Positions 1 through 6,692 of a stretch of 7,624 nucleotides of DNA are shown here, one piece after another. The translations under genes and the position numbers were made by a program. The DNA is from JBHEMK01 sp046262635 (GTDB lineage: Bacteria > Actinomycetota > Thermoleophilia > Gaiellales > Gaiellaceae), in assembly GCA_046262635.1 (NCBI GenBank), contig JBHEMK010000004.1, positions 1 to 7,624 on the forward strand, in the 5' to 3' direction. Numbering within the stretch: the stretch's first letter is position 1; each line of letters opens with the position of its first letter. Under the pieces are notes generated by a model. It was not told the DNA's origin. It did no database searches and saw only the letters and a list, made by a program, of their open reading frames with translations.

Positions 1-2
1 CC

Positions 3-1187
3 TTACGGCTTGATCACGACCTTGATCGCCCCGTCGTTCTTCTCCTGGAACATCTTGTAGGCTCCCGGCGCCTCGTCGATCGAGATCCGGTGCGTCGCGA
101 AGTCCTCAGTGCCGAGCGGGTCGCCATCGCCCGTCAGCAGAGGCATGATGTCGCCGACCCACCGCTTCACGTTTGCCTGGCCCATTCGGATCTGGATCTG
201 CTTGTCGAAGAGATCCATCATCGGCATCGGCGTGGCCGCACCGCCGTAGACTCCGACGATCGAGAGCGTTCCGCCGCGCCGGACGGTCTCGATCGACGCG
301 TACAGCGAGGAAGTACGGTCGATGCCCATCTTCTCGTTGATCGGCCGTGCGATCGCGTCGGGCAACGCGCCGACGATCTTCGCCAGTGTCTCGGCGACGG
401 GGGCTCCGTGCGCCTCCATCCCGACCGCGTCAACCACCGCATCGGGGCCGCGCCCGCTCGTCAGCTCGCGGATCTGGTCGACACTGCTGCCGTCGTCCTT
501 CCACTCGACGATCTCGGCGCCGTGCTTCCGCGCGAGCTCGTTCCGCTCGGGAACGAGGTCGACCGCGATCACACGCTCGACGCCGAGCTGCTTCGCGATC
601 CGGACGCAGAACTGCCCGATCGGCCCCAGCCCGTAGACGCAGAGCGTCCCGCCCTTCGGTGTGTCCGCGTACTGCACCGCTTGCCATGCCGTCGGCAGCA
701 CGTCGGAGAGGTAGAGGAAGCGCTCGTCTGCCGGCCCCTCTGGCACCTTGATCGGTCCGAACTGAGCCTGCGGCACGCGCAGAAACTCGGCCTGCCCGCC
801 GGGCACTTGCCCGTACAGCTTGGTGTAACCGAAGAGCGCGGCACCCTTCTTCTGCTCGGTCACCTGCGTCGTCTCGCACTGCGAGAAGAGCGACTGGTCG
901 CACATGAAACAGTTGCCGCACGAGATGTTGAACGGCATCACGACCCGGTCGCCCACCCTGACATGCGTGACCTCGGCGCCGACCTCCTCGACGATCCCCA
1001 TCGGCTCATGCCCGAGGATGTCGCCCTCGTCCATGTACATGCCGAGGATCTTGTAGAGATGAAGATCGGAACCGCAGATCGCAGTCGACGTGATGCGCAC
1101 GATCGCGTCCGTCGGGTGCTCGATCCTCGGATCGGGAACCTCGTCGGTCCGGACGTCCTCGCTGCCATGCCAGACAACAGCCTTCAT
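3..1187 (-). CDS. Zinc-dependent MDR dehydrogenase, formaldehyde/alcohol dehydrogenase-like
   Basis: A complete 394-residue protein of the zinc medium-chain dehydrogenase superfamily. It should oxidise an alcohol or hydrated aldehyde with NAD(P) in the cytoplasm. Seen directly: catalytic-zinc motif ICGSD (Cys38) and GHEPMG (His60-Glu61); four structural-zinc cysteines at 90, 93, 96 and 104 (CGNCFMC then C); Rossmann motif GLGPIG at 186-191; and an acidic residue, Asp210, ending the second strand, which usually favours NAD over NADP. An extra stretch at about 258-300, between the Rossmann core and the C-terminal lobe, resembles the insert of glutathione-independent formaldehyde dehydrogenases and their relatives, so I place it in that subgroup rather than with simple ADHs. 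The true substrate is unknown. The ATG at 1185-1187 is preceded by GGAGG with a 4-base spacer, and the TAA lies at 3-5, almost at the window edge. It seems to be its own transcription unit, because a terminator-like hairpin separates it from the upstream tRNA. Confidence 0.93.
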   Translation of the reverse strand: MKAVVWHGSEDVRTDEVPDPRIEHPTDAIVRITSTAICGSDLHLYKILGMYMDEGDILGHEPMGIVEEVGAEVTHVRVGDRVVMPFNISCGNCFMCDQSLFSQCETTQVTEQKKGAALFGYTKLYGQVPGGQAEFLRVPQAQFGPIKVPEGPADERFLYLSDVLPTAWQAVQYADTPKGGTLCVYGLGPIGQFCVRIAKQLGVERVIAVDLVPERNELARKHGAEIVEWKDDGSSVDQIRELTSGRGPDAVVDAVGMEAHGAPVAETLAKIVGALPDAIARPINEKMGIDRTSSLYASIETVRRGGTLSIVGVYGGAATPMPMMDLFDKQIQIRMGQANVKRWVGDIMPLLTGDGDPLGTEDFATHRISIDEAPGAYKMFQEKNDGAIKVVIKP

Positions 1188-1191
1188 TCCG

Positions 1192-1196
1192 CCTCC
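1192..1196 (-). promoter_or_regulatory. Ribosome binding site of the dehydrogenase gene
   Basis: The minus strand reads GGAGG four bases before the ATG at 1187. It supports that start. The same CTGGAGGC core precedes the LLM oxidoreductase start, so this is probably the strong Shine-Dalgarno form used in this genome. Confidence 0.7.
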
Positions 1197-1197
1197 A

Positions 1198-1389
1198 GTT
1201 CGTAGGTGCGGACGTCGTACACCGATCTGACCGGGAGGAAACGATCCACTCCGTCACACCTTCGATACCCGGGAGCGGGGCAGGACCTCGATCTCGGCGA
1301 CTGAAGCACACCCGCCGGGCGAGCGCCTGGCGCGCGCCGCTGAGCGGGACGACGGGCGGATTCCAGCGGATCACAACGGAGACGAGGAG
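1198..1389. other. Gene-free spacer upstream of the dehydrogenase
   Basis: Open frames cross this stretch on both strands, but they are extensions or antisense shadows of the dehydrogenase and resemble no protein family I recognise. The dehydrogenase promoter must lie here or just upstream, but I could not pick a convincing -35/-10 pair. Confidence 0.5.
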
Positions 1390-1432
1390 AAAACTACTCA
1401 CGTCGAATCCCGCCCAACCCGGGCGAGATTCG
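1390..1432 (-). terminator. Probable intrinsic terminator after tRNA-Cys
   Basis: Arms 1404-1409 (CGAATC) and 1427-1432 (GATTCG) pair. Inside them, after one C/A mismatch, 1411-1415 (CGCCC) pairs with 1421-1425 (GGGCG) around a five-base loop. On the minus strand this hairpin starts 16 bases after the tRNA and is followed, ten bases later, by a short T-run (TTTTCT, about 1388-1393). The position and stem fit a terminator for the tRNA or peptidase-tRNA transcript. The T-run is short and distant, so efficiency is doubtful. Confidence 0.45.
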
Positions 1433-1448
1433 GCTCAACCAGCGAGGA

Positions 1449-1519
1449 AGGCGCCGAGCAGATTCGAACTGCTGTACGAGGCTTTGCAGGCCTCTGCCTA
1501 ACCACTCGGCCACGGCGCC
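1449..1519 (-). tRNA. tRNA-Cys, anticodon GCA
   Basis: The minus strand folds into a full cloverleaf of 71 nt. The seven-pair acceptor stem is GGCGCCG with CGGCGCC. The D-arm contains GCCGAGTGGTTAGGC. The anticodon stem GAGGC/GCCTC encloses the loop CTGCAAA, giving anticodon GCA. The T-arm AGCAG-TTCGAAT-CTGCT has a five-pair stem. The discriminator base is T (U73), the known identity base of cysteine tRNAs. CCA is not encoded: the three bases after the discriminator are TCC, so the tail must be added by nucleotidyltransferase. Its 5' end lies 26 bp downstream of the S9 peptidase stop on the same strand. A TACCAT hexamer (1531-1536 on the minus strand) fits a loose -10, but no matching -35 is clear, so co-transcription with the peptidase is possible. 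Confidence 0.97.
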
Positions 1520-1545
1520 CTGCGGACGCAATGGTACCCGGCTCT

Positions 1546-3285
1546 CTAGCGCCCGATCACCTCGCGCAGGAACGCCTCCGCCCCCTCGAACGTCTCGATC
1601 CGGTTGCTGAGCTTGCCGATCGAGTGGCCCTCGTCCGCGAGGACGAGCAGATCGCAGCGAATCCCCTTCTCGGTCAGAACGCGGTGGATCTGCCGCGTCT
1701 CCGAGAGCGGCACGCGCGGGTCGTTCGCGCCGTGCTGGATGAAGAGCGGGGCCCGAATCGAGTCGACCGAGTTGAGCGGGGAGGCCGCCTCGAGGAAGTC
1801 ACAGTCGCGGTCGAGCCAGCCGTACTCACGCTCTCGCACCCCCCGCCGCCACTCGCTCGTGTTCTCGAGGAAGGTGACGAGATTCGAGATCCCGACCGAT
1901 TCGACCCCCGCCGCCCAGCGCTCGGGGTGGAATGCGAGCCCGGCGAGCGTCATGTAGCCGCCGTACGACCGGCCGTAGAGGACGGTGCTGGAGGCATCGA
2001 GCCTCGGCCTCGTCTCCAGCCAGTCGTGCAGACTGGCAAGGTCGCGCACCGAGTCGAGCCGGAGCCTGCCGTCGTCCAGGTGTTCGTACCGCCTCCCGTA
2101 GCCGGTCGAGCCGCGCACGTTCGGCGCGGCGACGGCGTAGCCGCTCGCGACCAAGTGCTGCGTCAGCGGCGTGAAGCTCGGCAGCCACTGCGGTCGGAAC
2201 TGCGACTCCGGGCCACCGTGGATCATGATCACGATCGGAAACGGACCTTCCCCCTCGGGCTCCCAGAGGAAGGTCGGCACCGAGAGGCCGTCGAATGACG
2301 CGAACCGGTGCAGGGCCGGCTCCATCAAGCCGGCGGGGGCGCGGATGTTCGTCAGCCGCTCGACCTCGTGCGACTCAACTCCGTAGGCCCAGACGTTCGG
2401 CGGCTCGACGGGTGACGAGAAGCCGAACACGAGCCGCGAGCCGTCCGGAGAGAAGACGGGATGCTCGACGACGCCGCGCCCGGGCAGGGGCACCTCGCTC
2501 CGGAGCTCGAGGCTCACCGCGTCGCGCAGCTCCAGCCGGCTGTACCCCTCTTCGTTGACCTCGACGAGGAGGATGCGCCCCGTCGGGTCTGACCAGCACT
2601 CGAGATCCCACTCGGACTCGAGCACGACCTCCTTACCGCCGCGCGCGATCGCGCACGGATCACGGCCGACGCTCGTCGAGACGAAGAACTCGTCGTCGGT
2701 CGTCCAGGCCGGCGGGCCGAGGTAGCCGTCGTCCGCGTGTGGCGCAACCTCGACCGGGCCACCGCCCTCCAGATCGACGAGCCAGAGCTCGTTGTCGCCG
2801 CTGCGCTCCGTCGCACGCCGAACGGCAAGCGCGCGGCCACCGGGGGAGAAGGAGGCGACCTCGCTCCAACCGCCCGCGAAGACGCAGCGCTCCTGACCGG
2901 TGCCGAGTGAGCGGACATAGACGTCGAAGTCGCGCCCGTTGCGCCTGTTGCTCGCGTAGGCGAGCAACAGGCCGTCGCGGCTCACCTGCGGCGTCCAGTG
3001 AATGAAATCCGGCTCGACGACGAGTTCTGCGGCCTTGCCCGTCGTGTCGACCACGAGGAGCTGCCCGCGCTCGTTGCCGCCCTCGTCGATCGAGAGGAGC
3101 ACGCGACCGCCGGGCAGGAGCAGCCCGTCGACCGGCTCGGCGAAGTCTGTGAGCTGTTCGAGCTCGGCTCCTCGCCGGCGGTAGAGCTGCTGCGTGCCGC
3201 TGAAGCTCGCCCCGACGAGCACGCACTCGCCGTCCGCATCGAGCGGGACGGCTTGCGGCAGCTCGAGCAGCTCGCGGAGACTCAC
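1546..3285 (-). CDS. S9 family (prolyl oligopeptidase-like) serine peptidase
   Basis: A complete 579-residue protein with the two-domain layout of the acylaminoacyl-peptidase/dipeptidyl-peptidase group. Residues 1 to about 320 form a beta-propeller with TolB/WD40-like blade motifs (SRDGLLLAYASNR near 102-114, FSPGG at 146-150, PVFSPDGSRLVF at 276-287). Residues about 335-579 are an alpha/beta-hydrolase domain with HGGPE at 356-360 (oxyanion hole region). The apparent triad is Ser440 in GRSYGG, Asp522 in NDPRVP and His554 in DEGHS. It probably trims short peptides or N-acylated amino acids. No signal peptide or membrane segment is visible, so it should be cytoplasmic. At 579 residues it is shorter than many relatives (600-700), through a compact propeller. 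The start is GTG at 3285: an in-frame TGA at 3298-3300 excludes longer forms, and no strong Shine-Dalgarno precedes it. The stop TAG is at 1546-1548, just before tRNA-Cys. Confidence 0.93.
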   Translation of the reverse strand: MSLRELLELPQAVPLDADGECVLVGASFSGTQQLYRRRGAELEQLTDFAEPVDGLLLPGGRVLLSIDEGGNERGQLLVVDTTGKAAELVVEPDFIHWTPQVSRDGLLLAYASNRRNGRDFDVYVRSLGTGQERCVFAGGWSEVASFSPGGRALAVRRATERSGDNELWLVDLEGGGPVEVAPHADDGYLGPPAWTTDDEFFVSTSVGRDPCAIARGGKEVVLESEWDLECWSDPTGRILLVEVNEEGYSRLELRDAVSLELRSEVPLPGRGVVEHPVFSPDGSRLVFGFSSPVEPPNVWAYGVESHEVERLTNIRAPAGLMEPALHRFASFDGLSVPTFLWEPEGEGPFPIVIMIHGGPESQFRPQWLPSFTPLTQHLVASGYAVAAPNVRGSTGYGRRYEHLDDGRLRLDSVRDLASLHDWLETRPRLDASSTVLYGRSYGGYMTLAGLAFHPERWAAGVESVGISNLVTFLENTSEWRRGVREREYGWLDRDCDFLEAASPLNSVDSIRAPLFIQHGANDPRVPLSETRQIHRVLTEKGIRCDLLVLADEGHSIGKLSNRIETFEGAEAFLREVIGR

Positions 3286-3578
3286 CGGCTCACAATCTCA
3301 TCCCGCTCGCTCTCGCACAGTTGCGGCGGCTACAGCGTCGATGTCGTCGACCGGGATCAGCCGGTCGCCGGCGCTGCCGGCCGGCAGCGGTCGCCCGCGC
3401 ACGGCCTCCGGATCGGATGGCGCCAGCGCTCGAGCACTCCGACGGCTCGAGCCGGGAGCTCAAGGCTCGATTCAGCCGGCGACGAGGCCGGTCGGCCCGG
3501 TACCGAGCCATGCTCGATCCGCAGCCGGTGGGGCTTGTTCGCAGGTCGCGGCATCGAGAGCGACGTCGACGATCCAAA
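3286..3578. other. Spacer between S9 peptidase and LLM oxidoreductase
   Basis: No convincing gene is visible in these 293 bp. Minus-strand frames are open for 65-95 codons but give arginine- and proline-rich low-complexity protein without a ribosome binding site. One frame ends at the TGA at 3298-3300 with a more natural-looking tail (RLIPVDDIDAVAAATVRERA). It is blocked upstream by stops and could be a relic of a small gene. The stretch also holds an 18-bp palindrome and two CTCGAG-centred short palindromes (about 3428-3435 and 3444-3453). The peptidase promoter should be here, but I cannot place it. Confidence 0.45.
3372..3389. repeat. 18-bp perfect palindrome
   Basis: The sequence CGCTGCCGGCCGGCAGCG reads the same on both strands across nine base pairs with no central spacer. 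It lies 87 bp upstream of the peptidase GTG start, within the non-coding spacer. It could be a dimeric regulator site or, in RNA, part of a hairpin. High GC makes such palindromes less rare than in average DNA, so a function is only suggested. Confidence 0.4.
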
Positions 3579-4598
3579 CTACGCCGCGACAGAACTGAAC
3601 TGCGGCAGGATGGCGTCGGCGTACGCCTTGAGCGTCTCCTCCTGGCCGTGGGTCATCAGGTAGATGTTGAACTGGTCGACTCCGATCGACTCGAGCTCGT
3701 GCAGCTTCGCCGTCGCCTGTTTCGCGTCGCCCAGAACGCAGAAGCGGTCGCAGATCTCGTCGGTCACGAACTCGCCGTGCTTCGCGCCCACGCGCGAGTG
3801 CTCGTTGTAGTCGTAGAACTTCCGCGCCTCGACGTAGTCGGTGAGCGCCTGCGGCACGACCGAGCCGTCGGTGCCGTAGCGGTCGATCAGATCCTTGACG
3901 TGGTTCGAGACCATCGCCGGGAACCAGCGGACCTGCTCGCGCGCGTCGACGAGGTCATCGGAGATATGACTCGGCGCGCTGACGATGCACTTGAGCGCGG
4001 CCGGATCTCGTCCGGCCTGGGCGGCGGCTTTGCGCGCCGTGTCCATGATCCACTGGATGATGTCCGGATCGGCGAGCTGGATGATCACGCCATCGCCGAC
4101 GCGCCCCGCGACCGCGAGGGCCTTCGGCCCGTAACCCGCGACGTGCATCTCGATCGGCGGCAGCTCGGGCCGCACCCATGCGAGCTTGAGATCCTTGTCG
4201 TTCCAGTGGACCTCCTCACCGTTCATCAACGGCTTGATCATCTCGAGCCGGCGCTCGAACTCCGCCACTTTGACCGGCTGCTGCCCGATGTAGCGCCGCG
4301 CCGAATCGCCGCGGCCGATGCCCATGATCATCCGCCCGTCGGAGATGTCATGCAACGTCGCATAGGCGCTCGCAAGAACCGTCGGGTCGCGCGTGCCGGG
4401 GTTCGTCACCATGTGGCCGAGCCTGATCTTCGACGTCTTGTCCGCCACGAGCGCGAAAAGCGGGAACGACTCCTGCCAGAGGACGTGCGAGTCGTAGGTC
4501 CACGCATACTCGAACCCGTACTGCTCGGCGAGCAGCATCAGCTCGATCATCCGCCGGTAGGGGGGGTCGGGCAGAACGGTGACGCCGAAGCTGAGCAT
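3579..4598 (-). CDS. LLM-class flavin/F420-dependent oxidoreductase
   Basis: A complete 339-residue protein of the bacterial luciferase-like monooxygenase superfamily, a TIM-barrel enzyme using F420 or reduced flavin. Seen directly: N-terminal strand FGVTVLPDPP (4-13); GFEYAWTYDSH (28-38); GHMVTNPGTRDP (61-72); the glycine-rich phosphate-binding segment MGIGRGDSARRYIG (92-105); and AGYGPKAL (154-161), with the late barrel VGDGVIIQ (167-174). The N-terminus and the RGDSARR segment resemble the subfamily named TIGR03842 (CPS_4043 type). That assignment is from memory. Its reaction is not established, and both F420 and FMN are possible. The ATG at 4598 is preceded by GGAGG with a four-base spacer, and the first residues match the family start. 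The frame is open 98 codons further, to 4892, but that extension overlaps the MFS 3' end and is arginine-rich noise. It follows the MFS gene by 107 bp on the same strand, suggesting shared transcription and a role in the same catabolic cluster. Confidence 0.9.
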   Translation of the reverse strand: MLSFGVTVLPDPPYRRMIELMLLAEQYGFEYAWTYDSHVLWQESFPLFALVADKTSKIRLGHMVTNPGTRDPTVLASAYATLHDISDGRMIMGIGRGDSARRYIGQQPVKVAEFERRLEMIKPLMNGEEVHWNDKDLKLAWVRPELPPIEMHVAGYGPKALAVAGRVGDGVIIQLADPDIIQWIMDTARKAAAQAGRDPAALKCIVSAPSHISDDLVDAREQVRWFPAMVSNHVKDLIDRYGTDGSVVPQALTDYVEARKFYDYNEHSRVGAKHGEFVTDEICDRFCVLGDAKQATAKLHELESIGVDQFNIYLMTHGQEETLKAYADAILPQFSSVAA

Positions 4599-4602
4599 GA
4601 AG

Positions 4603-4607
4603 CCTCC
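4603..4607 (-). promoter_or_regulatory. Ribosome binding site fixing the LLM oxidoreductase start
   Basis: The minus strand reads CTGGAGGCTTC immediately before the ATG at 4598. This GGAGG decides in favour of the 339-residue start over the longer open frame beginning at 4892. Confidence 0.75.
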
Positions 4608-4690
4608 AGGTCGCGCTGTCAGGACTGCGAGCATATCGCCGAAAATCGCGCGGTAGCTCCAGCTCCGCGGCATCGCACCCCGCGGGCTTC

Positions 4691-4707
4691 GACACCCCGA
4701 CGGTGTC
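4691..4707. repeat. Inverted repeat GACACC/GGTGTC at the MFS stop codon
   Basis: GACACC (4691-4696) and GGTGTC (4702-4707) form a six-pair stem with a five-base loop, overlapping the MFS TGA at 4706-4708. On the minus strand two further GACACC copies lie just upstream, inside the last MFS codons (about 4722-4733). No T-run follows, so it is not a standard intrinsic terminator. It could be a weak transcript-end hairpin or chance. Confidence 0.35.
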
Positions 4708-5872
4708 AGGCTTTCTGCGCGGGTGTCGGTGTCCCTGCCGCGCTCGCGCCGGGATCGACGCTGCGGGGCGTCGCGAGCGCCGCGAGCATCCAGAGGATCC
4801 CCACGACAAAGAAGCCGAGCCGGCCCTCCCCCGGGAGGGAGAAGGCGAGACCGAGGAGCGGCGTCCCGGCGACAATCGAGAAGGCAGCCCACGCGTTGAC
4901 GAAGCCGACGGCCGCCCCGGGTGCGTCCGGCCGCGCTGCGGCTGCGCCTGAGAAGGCGACGGCGAACGGCACCCCCGCCGCGAGGCCGACGAGCGCCGCC
5001 GCGGCAACGAGCACGGGGAACGGGAGCGGCGCCGCCAGCAGGATCGTCCCCGCGCCGCCGAGCACGAGGCTCCAGGCGACGGCCGCGAGTGCGAGCAGGG
5101 GGCGGCGGAGTAGGATCCAGCCGCCGAGGACACGGGTGAAGAAGCCGAGCAGCAGCGTCAACGAGCCCGTGATCGCGGCCGCCTCGTGCGGTTCCCCGTG
5201 CTTCCTGAGCAGCGTGACGAGCCAGTTCCCGACGACGACGCTGAGACCGAAGGAGGCGGTGTGGATCGCCGCGAAGCGGTACAGTCGGCGATCCCGGAGG
5301 AGCTCGCCGCCGAGCGCCTCACCCGGATGCCGGGGCGCCTTCGGGGTCTCAGGCGCCGTCGCCAGCACGAGCAGGAACACGATCGCCACGAAGATCGCGC
5401 TGGCATAGGGCGCCCGGAAGCCGAGCGGGCCGCTGAGCTGCGGGACGGCCGCGAGGGCGATTCCCGGCGCGGCGACCGTGCCGCCGCCGTAGACGCCCTG
5501 GGCGATCGCCGAGCCCCCACTCGCCCGCACGTAGTCGCTGCCCGAGACGAAGCCGAGACCGGTACCCAGCCCGCAGAGCGCCTTGGCGATTAGCGCGAGC
5601 CACGCGTTTGGCGCGATCAGCGCCAGCGCGTTCGCACCCGCAAGCAGACCGCAGGCGGCGAGGCCGACGCGCCGTGCGCCGAAGCGGTCGGCCGCACGGC
5701 CAGCGGGGATCTGCGCCGACATGTGGATGAGGAACTGCGCCGTCGTGAAGAGCCCGATCGTCGCGAGCCCGACGCCGTAGTCGCGCGAGAGATCCGTCGC
5801 CACCGCGCCGACGTTCGTGATGTTCCAGCCGACCGCGAAGCCGACGCCGATGCCTGCCGCGTAGGCGCGCAC
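4706..5872 (-). CDS. Major facilitator superfamily (MFS) transporter
   Basis: A 388-residue polytopic membrane protein. Hydrophobic segments run through almost the whole length, consistent with about twelve helices in two halves. The first covers roughly residues 3-25, and an arginine-, proline- and acid-rich central loop separates the halves (around PETPKAPRHPGEALGGE). The hallmark MFS loop 2-3 motif is present as GRAADRFGARR at 58-68. It should import or export a small solute by proton coupling. The substrate cannot be read from sequence; the amidase and LLM neighbours suggest a ureide, hydantoin, pyrimidine or N-carbamoyl amino acid. The start is uncertain. I chose GTG at 5872, which leaves the usual short tail before helix 1; an in-frame GTG at 5923 would add 17 residues. 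The frame stays open to 6331, but that part is antisense to the ABC pseudogene and not transporter-like. The stop TGA is at 4706-4708. Confidence 0.88.
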   Translation of the reverse strand: MRAYAAGIGVGFAVGWNITNVGAVATDLSRDYGVGLATIGLFTTAQFLIHMSAQIPAGRAADRFGARRVGLAACGLLAGANALALIAPNAWLALIAKALCGLGTGLGFVSGSDYVRASGGSAIAQGVYGGGTVAAPGIALAAVPQLSGPLGFRAPYASAIFVAIVFLLVLATAPETPKAPRHPGEALGGELLRDRRLYRFAAIHTASFGLSVVVGNWLVTLLRKHGEPHEAAAITGSLTLLLGFFTRVLGGWILLRRPLLALAAVAWSLVLGGAGTILLAAPLPFPVLVAAAALVGLAAGVPFAVAFSGAAAARPDAPGAAVGFVNAWAAFSIVAGTPLLGLAFSLPGEGRLGFFVVGILWMLAALATPRSVDPGASAAGTPTPAQKA

Positions 5873-5884
5873 GGGGCGTAACCT

Positions 5885-6692
5885 ATGCCCCTGGCCCCGG
5901 GCGGAACCCGCCGTCGAGGTCACGGAGCTCGTGCGGATCTTCCCGGGGCCCGGCAGCTGCGCGCGGTCGACCGCGTCTCGCTCCAGGTGCGTGCCGGCGA
6001 GATCTTTCGGGATTCTCGGCCCGAACCGCGCAGGCAAGACGACGATCCTTGAGATCAGCGAGGGCCTGCTCGAGCGACCTCCGGCCGAACCGCGGTGCTG
6101 GGGCTCGACTCGCGACGGGACCGCGCGCGGATGAAGGAGCGGATCGGCATCCAGTTCCAGGCCAGTGCCCAGTTCGACCCGCTGACCCTGATCGAGATCC
6201 TCGATCCGTTCTACCCCGCCCCACCGCCCGACGAAATCCTCCACCGTCGGGCTGCAGGAAAGCGTTCGGCGAAGATCAACGAGCTCCCGAGCGCCAAGCG
6301 CAGCGGTTCTCGATCGTCGCCCGCTCATCAACGACCCGGTGGTTCGTCTTCCGACGAGCCGACCACGGGCCTCTACCTGCAGACACGGCCCGAGCTCTGG
6401 GAGAGTTCTGCGACCGGGTCGCGATCATCGATCGGGGCCTCGCCCGCGCGCTCGATGTGCCGTTCGGGCTGATCCAGACGCTGCCGAACGCCCACCGGAT
6501 CCTCTTCTCGACCGCCGCCGGGCTCAACCGCGGGGAGCTCGCGGCGCGAGCCGCTCTGGGCGTCAGCGTTCCCTGAGCGGCCGCGCCGACTACGAGCTCT
6601 CGACCCGGCAGGCGCAGGCACCCTCGAGGCCTTCAGCGGCTGGGCGCGCAGTCGGGAGCTCGCCGCCCAGGATCTGCGCGTCCTCCCCAGTC
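5885..6692 (+). pseudogene. Decayed ABC transporter ATP-binding protein (drug/ABC-2 type)
   Basis: An ABC ATPase can be read in order only by changing frame about ten times. From a probable ATG at 5885: EVTELVRIFPG (5916-5948), LRAVDRVSLQVRAGEIF (5957-6007), GILGPNRAGKTTILEISEGLLE (6009-6074, given here as key residues GPN-RAGKTT), TAVLGLDSRRD then RIGIQFQ (6089-6160), LTLIEIL (6184-6204), KINEL (6272-6286), RFSIV (6304-6318), LINDPVV (6324-6344), DEPTTGL (6353-6373), ELWE (6392-6403), CDRVAIIDRG (6409-6438), a stop at 6574-6576, then GTLEAFSGWARSRELAAQDLRVLPS (about 6617-6691) ending before the usual C-terminal TLEDVF. Walker A has Arg for its second Gly, the LSGGQ signature reads LPSAK, the post-Walker-B LDP reads LYL, and the H-loop region between ELWE and CDRVAIID is deleted. 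It resembles the COG1131/DrrA-type ATPases of multidrug exporters (about 300 residues). No permease gene accompanies it. It is antisense to, and sits between, the amidase and MFS genes. It is almost certainly not functional. Confidence 0.88.

Noticed and set aside
90..1205. Plus-strand open frame of 371 codons over the dehydrogenase
   Set aside because: It is an exact antisense shadow of the zinc dehydrogenase, with a composition (Arg, Asp, His) typical of shadows.
1006..1401. Minus-strand open frame reaching from the spacer into the dehydrogenase
   Set aside because: It overlaps the 5' part of the dehydrogenase in another frame on the same strand, has no ribosome binding site and resembles no known protein.
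1449..1519. Integration (att) site scar at tRNA-Cys
   Set aside because: I found no repeated copy of the tRNA 3' end in the window and no integrase or mobile gene nearby.
1531..2298. Plus-strand open frame of 255 codons over the S9 peptidase
   Set aside because: It is antisense to the clearly recognisable catalytic domain of the peptidase, with Arg/Pro/Val-rich composition and no motif.
3321..5408. Plus-strand open frame of 695 codons
   Set aside because: It is antisense to the LLM oxidoreductase and MFS genes, is very rich in Arg, His and Ala, has no domain resemblance, and exists because high-GC codon use leaves the opposite frame free of stops.
5873..6331. N-terminal extension of the MFS protein to 541 residues
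   Set aside because: The extension is antisense to the ABC relic, is polar and arginine-rich, and lies before a normal MFS first helix. It is not part of the transporter.
5931..6472. Programmed frameshifting as an explanation for the split ABC frames
   Set aside because: Around ten shifts in both directions, an in-frame stop, lost catalytic residues and a deleted H-loop do not fit recoding.
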